This document shows positions 7,473 to 14,057 of a stretch of 14,586 nucleotides of DNA, in pieces. A program made the translations under genes and the position numbers. The DNA is taken from assembly GCA_043818215.1 (NCBI GenBank), contig JBDRGC010000318.1:1-14586 (forward strand), in the 5' to 3' direction. Numbering within the stretch: the first letter of the stretch is position 1; every line of letters starts with the position of its first letter. Origin of the DNA: JBDRGC01 sp043818215 (GTDB lineage Bacteria > Chloroflexota > Anaerolineae > Anaerolineales > UBA11858). Below the pieces are notes generated by a model that was not told the origin of the DNA, made no database searches, and was given only the letters and a program-made list of their open reading frames with translations.

Positions 7473-7849
7473 ACACTTTTTGTAATATCGTACTTATGCC
7501 CATCTTTGATAGTGCGCCCAACAATGGCTTCCCAGCCGAGCGTTTTGGCTCCGAGGGCTGCTTTTACTAAAACAAATCTTTGCAAATCGCGCCGGCTCAC
7601 CCACGGGGCGAAAGCCCATACGCGTCAACCTAAGATGGCGACCTGGAAAATGCCGCTGGAAACGCACGCTGGCTGGCCCGATCGGGGCATAAATCGCCCC
7701 GAATTTAGAACTTCCCCTCGTTTGCGGGGATCATGAGGCCGATTCGTCGAGTGAAGGTTCCAAAATCCGTCGCGAAAGTCGCCGGGTGGCGACCAGCGAG
7801 AGTAACGTCCCCCTTAGGTTGACGCCTATGGGCGAAAGCCCCGGTCAGC
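7473..7849. other. Structured intergenic element with 21-bp inverted ends and GNRA hairpins
   Basis: No credible gene is seen in these 377 bp. Segments 7614-7634 and 7813-7833 are inverted repeats matching at 20 of 21 positions (core GCGTCAACCTAAG). Each lies beside a GGGC-GAAA-GCCC hairpin (7606-7617 and 7830-7841). Between them are further hairpins: TCGGGGC/GCCCCGA near 7680-7702, CCCC/GGGG near 7714-7730, and a perfect GTCGCC-GGGT-GGCGAC around 7778-7794. Possible explanations are a non-autonomous mobile element or a structured RNA. The right end lies 7-17 bp from the esterase stop codon. Confidence 0.6.
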
Positions 7850-9073
7850 TTAGCGGGGTTGGGCGGCCCTGCTTTGAGTTGAAAAGCGACTCGACATTTC
7901 AGTAGGATATGATACGATCAGTGGAAGGTAGACCGTTTTGCGGACTTGCGCTTCTATGTACCCGACAATGGATTGCGTCACGGCTTCCTGGCTATCGGCG
8001 ATAGCAGTCATTTCAGTCGCGTGGGTGTATCCCATCAGGTAGTCCCAACTGACCTCATAGTCCAGCACTTCCAGCTTGTTTCGAAACGAGATCGCCTGCT
8101 CTGGCAAAGATAGCAAGTCGAATTGACAATGGAGCACGTAGAAAGGTGGCAGCGTATTACCAGCAAGCACATACATGCTGGGCGAGGCCGCCTCTAACGC
8201 GGCCTCGTCCGTGTGTCCACCCTCGAAAGTCTGGTCGAGCAGCGGACCAAAGATGAGTTCATTCAACTCATTCAGGTTGTACGCACCGCTCATGCTGATC
8301 ACGCCGCGCATGTGCATGCGGTACGCGCGGTAGTTGTCGTGCGTAGCCAGCAGGCTGACCAGATGGCCGCCGGCCGAATGGCCAAACAGGAATATGTTCT
8401 GCGTGTCTCCGCCGTAAGCGGCGATGTTTTTCACCGTCCAGTCAAAGGCTGCGCCGATGTCCTGCAAGTTGTCATCGTACCAGGCCGCCTTGGTCGGGGT
8501 TATGGGGTAGGTCTCGGCTAGAAAGACCTGATCTGATGTCAGCCGGTAATCCACATTGACCACCACCCAACCCTGTTCAGCGGTCAAGGTCGGGGTGAGA
8601 AGTTCGGTATACCAATGGGCGTAACCGTCTACCCATCCACCACCGTGGACGAAAAAGACCACCGGGCGATCGCGGAGGGGTTGGCCGTCTTGATAGGGCT
8701 GATACACGGTCAGCGTGCGCGTCTCAAAATCGCTCTTGTCTGCGTAGCGCGTATCGGTGATGTGAAACGGTTCATCTGGTTGGTACATCACCTGGGAAGT
8801 CACGAAATTGTAGTTTGCGCTGGCGTCCAACACCGGCGCATCGGGGGTGAAGGGGAAGTTCTTCATCACCAGTGGCAGGTAGATCATGTTGTCTGCAAGT
8901 TCTCCAGTGGTGGGTACGGCGTTATTCATCCTCAGGTTGAAGCCATCCGTGAAGGATTGGGCAAGCGCCGTGGGCGAGGATAAGATAACCAGAATCACCC
9001 CGATTACCAGAACAAAACCCAGCAGGGTTCTAAGCACACCAGTCACAGATTTGATGATAGATTTAGTAAACAT
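7850..9073 (-). CDS. Secreted alpha/beta hydrolase (carboxylesterase/lipase, HSL/BD-FAE-like)
   Basis: The 407-residue protein starts with a basic n-region and a strong hydrophobic segment (17-33), ending SSPTALA-QS, a plausible signal peptidase I site near residue 38. The alpha/beta hydrolase core carries the HGGG oxyanion motif (143-146), nucleophile S233 in GHSAG, D319 (CQFD) and H351 (GYTHATE), so the triad is complete. Family members hydrolyse ester bonds of short acyl chains or acetylated sugars; the substrate here is unknown. Two copies of a short motif flank the enzyme: IYLPLVMKNF (64-73) after the signal peptide and VYLPLIVSYP (381-390) near the C-terminus. A related tail ends the neighbouring subtilase. 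The last 17 residues after the second motif may be a recent extension next to the repeat element. No strong Shine-Dalgarno is present. Confidence 0.9.
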   Translation of the reverse strand: MFTKSIIKSVTGVLRTLLGFVLVIGVILVILSSPTALAQSFTDGFNLRMNNAVPTTGELADNMIYLPLVMKNFPFTPDAPVLDASANYNFVTSQVMYQPDEPFHITDTRYADKSDFETRTLTVYQPYQDGQPLRDRPVVFFVHGGGWVDGYAHWYTELLTPTLTAEQGWVVVNVDYRLTSDQVFLAETYPITPTKAAWYDDNLQDIGAAFDWTVKNIAAYGGDTQNIFLFGHSAGGHLVSLLATHDNYRAYRMHMRGVISMSGAYNLNELNELIFGPLLDQTFEGGHTDEAALEAASPSMYVLAGNTLPPFYVLHCQFDLLSLPEQAISFRNKLEVLDYEVSWDYLMGYTHATEMTAIADSQEAVTQSIVGYIEAQVRKTVYLPLIVSYPTEMSSRFSTQSRAAQPR

Positions 9074-9172
9074 AGTTACTCATCTTATTTGGTCATTTGA
9101 GCCGCACACCGTTTACATAACCGACTCGCCGACTTTGCAATCCGACATTCTTCCACTACTACCAAAGTATGC

Positions 9173-9432
9173 TAAGGAATGAGAATTAAATAACTTGCGC
9201 GTTTGCATCCTAACGCGAGCTCAGGTTGAGTAGCGCAGGCACACGCTTTTTGTGCCGGAGCGTACACCTGCACTGCGTGTGGCGCAAGTGTCGAAACCCA
9301 GCGGATTACGGCAAATTAGCCCATTTTCAACCCCCGTTTGGTTTCGATATGGCTCTCCGTACCTCCGAGCCTACTCAACCGGCACTACGCCCAAATTTGG
9401 AAATGGGCAAGTTATCTAATCCCCGTTCCTAA
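9173..9432 (-). other. 260-bp quasi-palindromic element with nested arms, possible structured RNA or foldback element
   Basis: The outer arms (9173-9198 with 9407-9432) match at 21 of 26 positions. Inside, in strictly nested order, are 9224-9233 with 9371-9380 (GGTTGAGTAG, perfect), 9258-9266 with 9359-9366 (one bulge) and 9291-9298 with 9340-9347 (TCGAAACC, perfect). The unpaired stretches on the left each fold locally: CGCGTT/AACGCG near 9199, GGCACA/TGTGCC at 9238-9256, and CACCTGC/GCAAGTG near 9267-9290. GCCCA/TGGGC folds near 9389-9408 on the right. Three of the five outer-arm differences become G.U pairs in leftward (minus-strand) RNA. No transposase and no clear target duplication are seen. 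The element lies 100 bp upstream of the esterase. Confidence 0.6.
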
Positions 9433-9604
9433 ATTCGCAGCGTTTTCCTGTGCCGAAGGAGAGTTCGGTTAACGTGGGAGTGCGACTCACTTGACCGAAA
9501 ACACCAAACATTTATTGAGGGCTGGTCAGCGAAGGTTATCGTCTATCGATTTTGTCACCCGAGAGATGACGAACACTTAGGCTGCGCTCAGTGCATGCTT
9601 CGAC

Positions 9605-9665
9605 AAGTGAACGTCCATGCCTGCACTGAACGAAGTGAACGTGCCTGCACTGAAGGAAGTGAACG
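9605..9665. repeat. Short direct repeat AAGTGAACG ... CTGCACTGAA
   Basis: AAGTGAACG occurs at 9605, 9633 and 9657, and CTGCACTGAA at 9621 and 9645, giving units of 28 then 24 bp. They lie in the gene-free region. A 64-codon minus-strand frame covers this stretch, but it merely reads the repeats and is not a credible gene. Confidence 0.75.
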
Positions 9666-9763
9666 TGTTGGTGAGATGATTGTACCATCAACTCCAACCC
9701 TTTAAGTGGACAAACGAGTGCGACACCCAATGGCGACCGACTGGTTCTCGAACGCTAGAGACT

Positions 9764-9863
9764 GCCCCCCGGCCCCCAATTTTGGGGGAGATACTTTTGT
9801 TTTTGTGTCTCTCTTCCTCGAAGCCAGGACGAGAGAGCGTGTTCCCCCCCAGGATTGGGGGCC
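9764..9863. repeat. Inverted pair of GC-rich half-repeats
   Basis: The left half is GCCCCCCGG followed by CCCCC-AATTTT-GGGGG (9773-9788). The right half (9844-9863) is a near-exact reverse complement of that hairpin (CCCCC-AGGATT-GGGGG). They are separated by 55 bp. They relate to hairpin 1 of the repeats at 12961-13018 and 13137-13197, but the outer stem and hairpin 2 are missing, so this looks like a rearranged copy. Confidence 0.75.
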
Positions 9864-9896
9864 ATGGTTAAGCGGTCGCTGCTGTTGTCGACGAAA

Positions 9897-9943
9897 AACA
9901 ACAAAACCGTGCGCTCTTCCGCAGAGCGCACGGTTTTGTTGTT
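9897..9943. terminator. Perfect 21-bp bidirectional terminator-like hairpin
   Basis: Arms 9897-9917 and 9923-9943 are exact reverse complements around a TCCGC loop. The GC-rich core is CCGTGCGCTCT, and both ends read TTTTGTTGTT outward, so it can terminate in either direction. No gene ends close by; the subtilase stop lies about 480 bp upstream in the leftward direction. It may insulate the repeat region. Confidence 0.85.
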
Positions 9944-9976
9944 AGTGACGAGTCAATATCATTAAGTTTAGCTATC

Positions 9977-9995
9977 GGCGGATTACGAATCCGCC
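9977..9995. repeat. Small palindrome GGCGGATT-ACG-AATCCGCC
   Basis: A perfect 8-bp stem with a 3-nt loop, similar in style (GGATT/AATCC) to the palindrome at 10398-10425. It lies in the gene-free region. Confidence 0.6.
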
Positions 9996-10105
9996 TGGAA
10001 CGTGTCAGAAAATCCTGTTTTGCTCTTGTCGGATCCATCTCAAAAGGGGTGCTGCGCGATGATCCAATAGAAATACTCGCAACGGGCATAGAGTAACATT
10101 TTTTT

Positions 10106-10185
10106 GTACACGGATTCACACCGATTTTACGGATACAGAGAAATAATAAAGGGAAAAATCCGTGGTATCCGTGAAATCCGTGTAC
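10106..10185. repeat. Inverted repeat built on ATCCGTG units
   Basis: GTACACGGATT (10106-10116) is exactly inverted at 10175-10185. The right side contains three period-9 copies of ATCCGTG (from about 10158 to 10182), and the left side has diverged versions. T- and A-rich flanks (TTTTTTT before, TATTTTT after) would suit a terminator, but the loop is long. It resembles a dispersed intergenic repeat. Confidence 0.7.
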
Positions 10186-10325
10186 TATTTTTAGATGTCG
10201 AATTGTTATTTTCTAACCGTGTTCAGTATACCAACCCTTAGCTTAATGACATTGAGTGACAAATTTAGTTTCCGCTAAGGAAGAGGCCAGGGTGAGGGTA
10301 CAGGATGCCCTCCCCTAGAATGACC

Positions 10326-10354
10326 ACCCATTCCGAACCAGGTTCGGAGTGGGT
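10326..10354. repeat. Palindrome ACCCATTCCGAACC / GGTTCGGAGTGGGT
   Basis: The 14-bp arms match at 13 positions around a single central base. It lies 68 bp beyond the subtilase stop in the direction of transcription. The one mismatch becomes a G.U pair in rightward (plus-strand) RNA and an A-C clash in leftward RNA. Confidence 0.75.
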
Positions 10355-10397
10355 AGAATCTCGATCGTGTGAAAGGAAACGGGGGTGAGATGAAAAC

Positions 10398-10425
10398 GTA
10401 GGTCGGATTTGGAAATCCGACCTAC
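10398..10425. repeat. Gene-end palindrome GTAGGTCGGATTT / AAATCCGACCTAC
   Basis: Perfect 13-bp arms flank a GG centre. The TAG stop codon of the subtilase (10422-10424, minus strand) lies inside the right arm, so the repeat supplies the stop. On the minus strand the stem is followed only by CGTTTTCATC, a weak T-tract. A stem-conserving relative follows the GH27 gene at 3899-3925. Confidence 0.85.
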
Positions 10426-12905
10426 CGCAAAATCAGCATCAAGTAGAACTTATACCACTCGGCGGCGGTGCTGGCGGTGGCGATAGTTTGCACTCCCGCG
10501 TCCAGCCCGGAGGCGGCTGTAAGCGTGACCAGGCCGAGTTCCCCATCCCCGGCGTCTGGCGGGACATCTACCGTCAGCGTCACTATAGTGCTCCCGCCCG
10601 GGGGCAGCTCACCGCTTGAGTCTGCTGACAGCGCAGCCGTCCACGCCCCCGTGACCGTCAGTCCGAAGGTGTCGGTGTAGTCGCCGGCATTGGTCACGGT
10701 GAACTCATAGCTCACTTGTGTGCCAATCAGGCCTGCGCCAGTTTGATTGCCGCTCAGCCCCGCACCGGGATTCACTCCGGTAAACGTTGTGCTGGTGGCG
10801 TTGGCCGTTTCGCTCCCATTATCGCGAGATGTGGCCGTTAGAGTGAACATGTCGCTGGCTATGATCACACTTGCCACTTGAGGCGGGATATCCACTTCTA
10901 CGTCCACTTGGGCACTCGCCCCGGCGGAAAGTTCCACCGCAGCAGACCCAACCAACCCCGTCACCCAGATATTACCGCTGAGCACTAAATCGCAGGTATC
11001 GGTGTAATTGCCGGTGTTGGTCAGAGTGTAAGTATGCGTAACTATATCACCCGGATTGCCAGTGTGCGCCTGACTGGGGGGAGTCAGCTCTAGTCCTGCC
11101 ACAATGGAGGCCTGGGTAGTTCCGGTGACACTAATCACATCCACTGGTTCACCCCACGACTGCGCGGTGACGGTGAAGGTGTCGCTGCCTTCCAGATCGG
11201 GCACGTCCACCCGCACTGCCACCTGCGCCGAGTCACCCGCCCCAACTGCCAGCGGTGTGGCAGTCAGCAAGGCAGCCGGCCACCCGCCGCCCGTCAGCGT
11301 CAGGGTGTAGGTATCGGCCAGACCCAAATTGGACAGAGTGAAAGTGTGTGTCACGACTGCATTTGGGGCCGTGTTGATGATGCTGTCCGGGCCAAAGGTG
11401 AAACCGCCACAAGCCTCCATTGCTGACTGGACGGCTGCCAGAGCGTTGATCTCACCCCATCCGGTAGCATAGTTGGGGACGTGCGCACCGCCACCAATGC
11501 CGTCATCGTAGGGGATCGGCGTGGCGGTCTCTTCGATGATGGTTTCAGTAGCCGCGTAGTCACCGACCAGGCAAGGTGCCGCACTCCACATCAAAGCGAC
11601 CAGGCCGGTCACATGGGGACTGGACATGGAAGTGCCACTCATAGTTCCATAAGCTGTGTCACTGCTTTTATATGCAGAGCGGATACTAACTCCCGGAGCC
11701 AGTATCTGCGGCTTGAGATCGGGATAGCCACGCGGATTGACTGTGTCCAGGTAATCGGTTGGCCCCCAATTGGAGTGGGTAGCGTATTGCCCATTATCAC
11801 GGCCCGTTGATCCAACACCAGTGACGTTGCCAGCGCGGGCTGGATTGCCAACAGTGTTCAAACCAGGCGGATATGGATATCCGCATTGGCTGCCGGCGTT
11901 ACCATTCGAGAAAACCGGATAAATACCTAAGGCGTGCCAGGAAGTTATCACACCATCGTACCAGTGATCTGCATATTGCAGGCAATCACCCCAGGAGTTG
12001 TTGACCACATGCGGGCGCAAGTCAGAATCGGCGTTTTGTTGATCCAAGTCCCAGGGCGCAGCCATGAATTGGCCACATTCCAACAATTCAGAATCATCAC
12101 CCTCGAAGGCCTGGCAGGCAATCCACTGTGCGCCTGGGGCCATGCCAATCTGGTTTCCGGCTCCATCGTCACCCAGTATGATTCCCATGGTATGAGAGCC
12201 GTGGCTATGCCAATCGTTGGGGACCGGGTCACTGCCCCCCAGCGCGGGATCCCACCAATTGTAATTGTGGTCGAATGAACCACCGCCCAGATTGCCGCGG
12301 TACTGGTTGACCAACGCCTGGTGAGTGTAGCGGACGCCGGTATCGATATTGGCGACGATGATACCTTCACCGGTGTAGCCCAGCGCCCAAATCTGATCGG
12401 CGCCAATGTGGGTGATGTTCGATTCGATGGCATCGGGGGAGCAGGTGGAAACTGCGCTCTCCACGGGTTCATAGAGAATTGGATTACGGCGCGCCCGCAA
12501 GGCAGCAATCTCCGAGAAACTCATCAAGCCATTGAAGGTGTTCATACTGGATGAGTCCACTACAATCACGTTGTCTATCCAGTAAGCCGTATACCCGGTT
12601 CCTTGCGCATCGAGATACGTGCGGACATTCTTTTGAGTGCGGGCTGCGGCCTGTTGCAGCGCGTTGACCACAAAACGGCCGCGCGCTTCCCAGTTCATAT
12701 CGTAAGCCAGGGAGAGATCCGGGTACTCTCGGAAGTAGATCAGGTATCCCGAGTCACCATCAGACATCAACTGGTTCTGCAATTCAGGCTCGATCTCGAT
12801 ATCTGGCAAAGGCTCCTGTCCGGGGGGAGCTGCGGCGGTACGTTGCGGTACATCTCCCGGGAACAATGTACCCAGTATTGCAGCCAGTGTTACCAAATGA
12901 ACCAA
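10422..12905 (-). CDS. Secreted subtilisin-like serine protease (S8, bacillopeptidase F-like) with C-terminal beta repeats
   Basis: Numbered from TTG 12905, the protein has 827 residues. An N-terminal hydrophobic stretch is followed by an I9-like propeptide region (about 35-150). The S8 catalytic domain (about 165-495) has D188 (IDTGVRYTH), H235 (SHGSHTMG), oxyanion N336 (SNGNAGS) and S426 (GTSMSSPHV), so it should be active. Three related modules of about 100 residues follow (501-600, 601-710, 711-815), each with a THTFTLSN/THTYTLTN/SYEFTVTN strand and a YTDT-like turn, typical of COG1470/NEW3-like beta domains. The protein ends YKFYLMLILR, close to the YLPL-type motif in the esterase. No ATG is available. 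TTG 12905 has a poor Shine-Dalgarno; CTG 12923 would add KNK before the hydrophobic core and has AAAGGA 9 nt upstream. Confidence 0.94.
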   Translation of the reverse strand: MVHLVTLAAILGTLFPGDVPQRTAAAPPGQEPLPDIEIEPELQNQLMSDGDSGYLIYFREYPDLSLAYDMNWEARGRFVVNALQQAAARTQKNVRTYLDAQGTGYTAYWIDNVIVVDSSSMNTFNGLMSFSEIAALRARRNPILYEPVESAVSTCSPDAIESNITHIGADQIWALGYTGEGIIVANIDTGVRYTHQALVNQYRGNLGGGSFDHNYNWWDPALGGSDPVPNDWHSHGSHTMGIILGDDGAGNQIGMAPGAQWIACQAFEGDDSELLECGQFMAAPWDLDQQNADSDLRPHVVNNSWGDCLQYADHWYDGVITSWHALGIYPVFSNGNAGSQCGYPYPPGLNTVGNPARAGNVTGVGSTGRDNGQYATHSNWGPTDYLDTVNPRGYPDLKPQILAPGVSIRSAYKSSDTAYGTMSGTSMSSPHVTGLVALMWSAAPCLVGDYAATETIIEETATPIPYDDGIGGGAHVPNYATGWGEINALAAVQSAMEACGGFTFGPDSIINTAPNAVVTHTFTLSNLGLADTYTLTLTGGGWPAALLTATPLAVGAGDSAQVAVRVDVPDLEGSDTFTVTAQSWGEPVDVISVTGTTQASIVAGLELTPPSQAHTGNPGDIVTHTYTLTNTGNYTDTCDLVLSGNIWVTGLVGSAAVELSAGASAQVDVEVDIPPQVASVIIASDMFTLTATSRDNGSETANATSTTFTGVNPGAGLSGNQTGAGLIGTQVSYEFTVTNAGDYTDTFGLTVTGAWTAALSADSSGELPPGGSTIVTLTVDVPPDAGDGELGLVTLTAASGLDAGVQTIATASTAAEWYKFYLMLILR

Positions 12906-12932
12906 CCATATCTTATTCTTCAGACTAAATTT

Positions 12933-12938
12933 TCCTTT
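12933..12938 (-). promoter_or_regulatory. Shine-Dalgarno AAAGGA favouring a CTG start for the subtilase
   Basis: AAAGGA lies 9 nt before an in-frame CTG (12923-12921) whose reading adds LKNKIW, giving the positively charged n-region that the TTG 12905 start lacks. The frame closes upstream at a TGA near 12953, and no ATG, GTG or other TTG is in frame between. A TTGACA hexamer (12949-12944) lies just upstream without a matching -10. Confidence 0.4.
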
Positions 12939-12960
12939 TTTTGTGTCAAGTATTCAGCCA

Positions 12961-13018
12961 GCCCCCCGACCCCCAAACCTGGGGGAGCAACCCTCCAAAG
13001 TTGGAGGGTTGGGGGGCG
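12961..13018. repeat. GC-rich three-way-junction repeat, copy A
   Basis: An outer stem, GCCCCCC (12961-12967) with GGGGGGC (13012-13018), encloses two hairpins: CCCCC-AAACCT-GGGGG (12970-12985) and CCCTCCAA-AG-TTGGAGGG (12991-13008). It lies upstream of the subtilase and is closely related to copy B at 13137-13197. Confidence 0.88.
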
Positions 13019-13034
13019 TTCCGAAACAACTCAG

Positions 13035-13125
13035 CAGCGGATTATCGCGGAGTAGCGGACACCTGTCCCTTTGGGATTTGTCCTCGCAGGCTGTAACCCC
13101 TCCGCTAATCTGCTACAGTCCGCTG
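13035..13125. repeat. Diverged inverted repeat between the two GC-rich repeats
   Basis: Segment 13035-13059 and the reverse complement of 13101-13125 agree at 20 of 25 positions (ends CAGCGGA and TAGCGGA). It fills the spacer between the two three-way-junction repeats. No gene is seen in the whole 12906-13208 gap. Confidence 0.55.
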
Positions 13126-13136
13126 CCGGTTCTCCT

Positions 13137-13197
13137 GCCCCCCGGCCCCCAATCCTGGGGGAGCACATTCCCCCCAAAGTTGGGGGGTTAGGGGGGC
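13137..13197. repeat. GC-rich three-way-junction repeat, copy B
   Basis: The architecture matches copy A: outer stem GCCCCCC (13137-13143) with GGGGGGC (13191-13197), hairpin 1 CCCCC-AATCCT-GGGGG (13146-13161), and hairpin 2 CCCCCCAA-AG-TTGGGGGG (13170-13187). It begins 11 bp after the M23 gene's stop codon in the direction of transcription, so it may also act as a 3' structure for that gene. Confidence 0.88.
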
Positions 13198-13208
13198 AAC
13201 CTGAGTGA

Positions 13209-14009
13209 TCATTCATCAAACAAAATCATCGGATCAAAATGGCGAAATTCTCCGCTCATACGCCACCAGCGATAATTGTACATTTCATCTTCTGTGGCGC
13301 GGGTGTCATAGAAGACCATACTTTCGAACACAGAGTCTGCGGGGCCAATGCGGGTTTCGAGATGCAAGTGGGGGATGGGAATATTGTATCCGGTCTTGCC
13401 GACTTCTCCCAATAGCTGACCGCAGGCCACCCAATCGCCGACGGTCACTTGAGGGGGAGCAGCCAAATGAGCATAGAGGTGGTAAAGCGATTGCCCGGGA
13501 TCGATATCCACTGCGTGGATGATACCCGGCGGCAGATCAGACCGAGAGGTCTCGATGATGAGCATATTCCCGTAAGGGAGTCTATTGTTCATCGAGGAGG
13601 CAACCCGACCCGGCAAGATGGCCATAACCCCCTCACCTTCGATGGAGGCCCGCTCCCCGCGGCGGTAGTAGGCAAAATCCACTCCCTGGTGACGGTCGTC
13701 TTTGCCGGGGGGTGGCGGATCGTAGGGATCGGAGACGATCTCAGACAATTCAGAAATTTCGTGTTCTGCCAGGGGTGAACATAGGTGGCAGGACACTTCG
13801 GAGGTGGGGGAAAACGTCGGGGACGGGGATGCAGGCGGAACGGAGGTTTGCGCTGCGGGGGCAGGTGTCAAAGTCGAGGGAATAGGACGCGAGGTCTGCG
13901 TCGGGGCAGGGTGGATATCCCCTGAAACAGTGGTTGGCAGATTATCCACAGTTGCATTACAAGCCGCCAGACAGAGCATCAATATCAAAAGTAACAGGTG
14001 AAAACGCAT
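13209..14009 (-). CDS. Lipoprotein M23 family metallopeptidase
   Basis: The 266-residue protein has a lipoprotein signal peptide with lipobox LAAC (14-17; lipidated C17). A 55-residue Pro/Ser/Thr linker follows (about 24-72), then the catalytic domain. The LytM/M23 zinc site is complete: H107 and D111 in HQGVD, HLYAH (177-181) and HLH (214-216, with H216 as ligand). M23 enzymes cut peptidoglycan cross-bridges or act as envelope endopeptidases. Here it would be anchored to the outer face of the cytoplasmic membrane. A CxxC pair (C74, C77) precedes the domain. It may require a signal peptidase II; the only LspA-like gene in the window has an altered active site. The start ATG has no clear Shine-Dalgarno. 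It stands alone, with 224 bp to the FmdB stop upstream. Confidence 0.92.
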   Translation of the reverse strand: MRFHLLLLILMLCLAACNATVDNLPTTVSGDIHPAPTQTSRPIPSTLTPAPAAQTSVPPASPSPTFSPTSEVSCHLCSPLAEHEISELSEIVSDPYDPPPPGKDDRHQGVDFAYYRRGERASIEGEGVMAILPGRVASSMNNRLPYGNMLIIETSRSDLPPGIIHAVDIDPGQSLYHLYAHLAAPPQVTVGDWVACGQLLGEVGKTGYNIPIPHLHLETRIGPADSVFESMVFYDTRATEDEMYNYRWWRMSGEFRHFDPMILFDE

Positions 14010-14057
14010 GTAAGGGGAATATGCAGTTGAGCAAAAGTCGGCAGGCCGCTTACGCCT

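Larger units (their letters stand above)
9074..10421. other. 1.35-kb gene-free, repeat-rich region
   Basis: No open frame here resembles a protein; the short frames present overlap repeats. The region holds, left to right, a 260-bp quasi-palindromic element, a 24-28-bp direct repeat, a GC-rich inverted half-repeat pair, a perfect 21-bp terminator-like hairpin, and several smaller palindromes, each listed separately. It separates the esterase from the subtilase, both of which read leftward, and must include the esterase promoter near 9080-9180, where I see only weak candidates. Confidence 0.8.

Noticed and set aside
7506..7736. 76-codon plus-strand open frame in the repeat element
   Set aside because: It runs through the inverted repeat and hairpins and has no recognisable domain or Shine-Dalgarno.
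9184..9421. Integron attC site
   Set aside because: The outer arms contain AACTTGC/GCAAGTT, but the GTTRRRY/RYYYAAC core pattern is not met and there is no cassette or integrase nearby.
9226..9432. 68-codon plus-strand open frame in the 260-bp quasi-palindrome
   Set aside because: It lies wholly within paired arms and resembles no family; the open frame is by chance.
9897..9943. Terminator of the subtilase gene
   Set aside because: It is about 480 bp beyond the subtilase stop with other hairpins nearer, so assignment to that gene is not supported even though the hairpin itself is strong.
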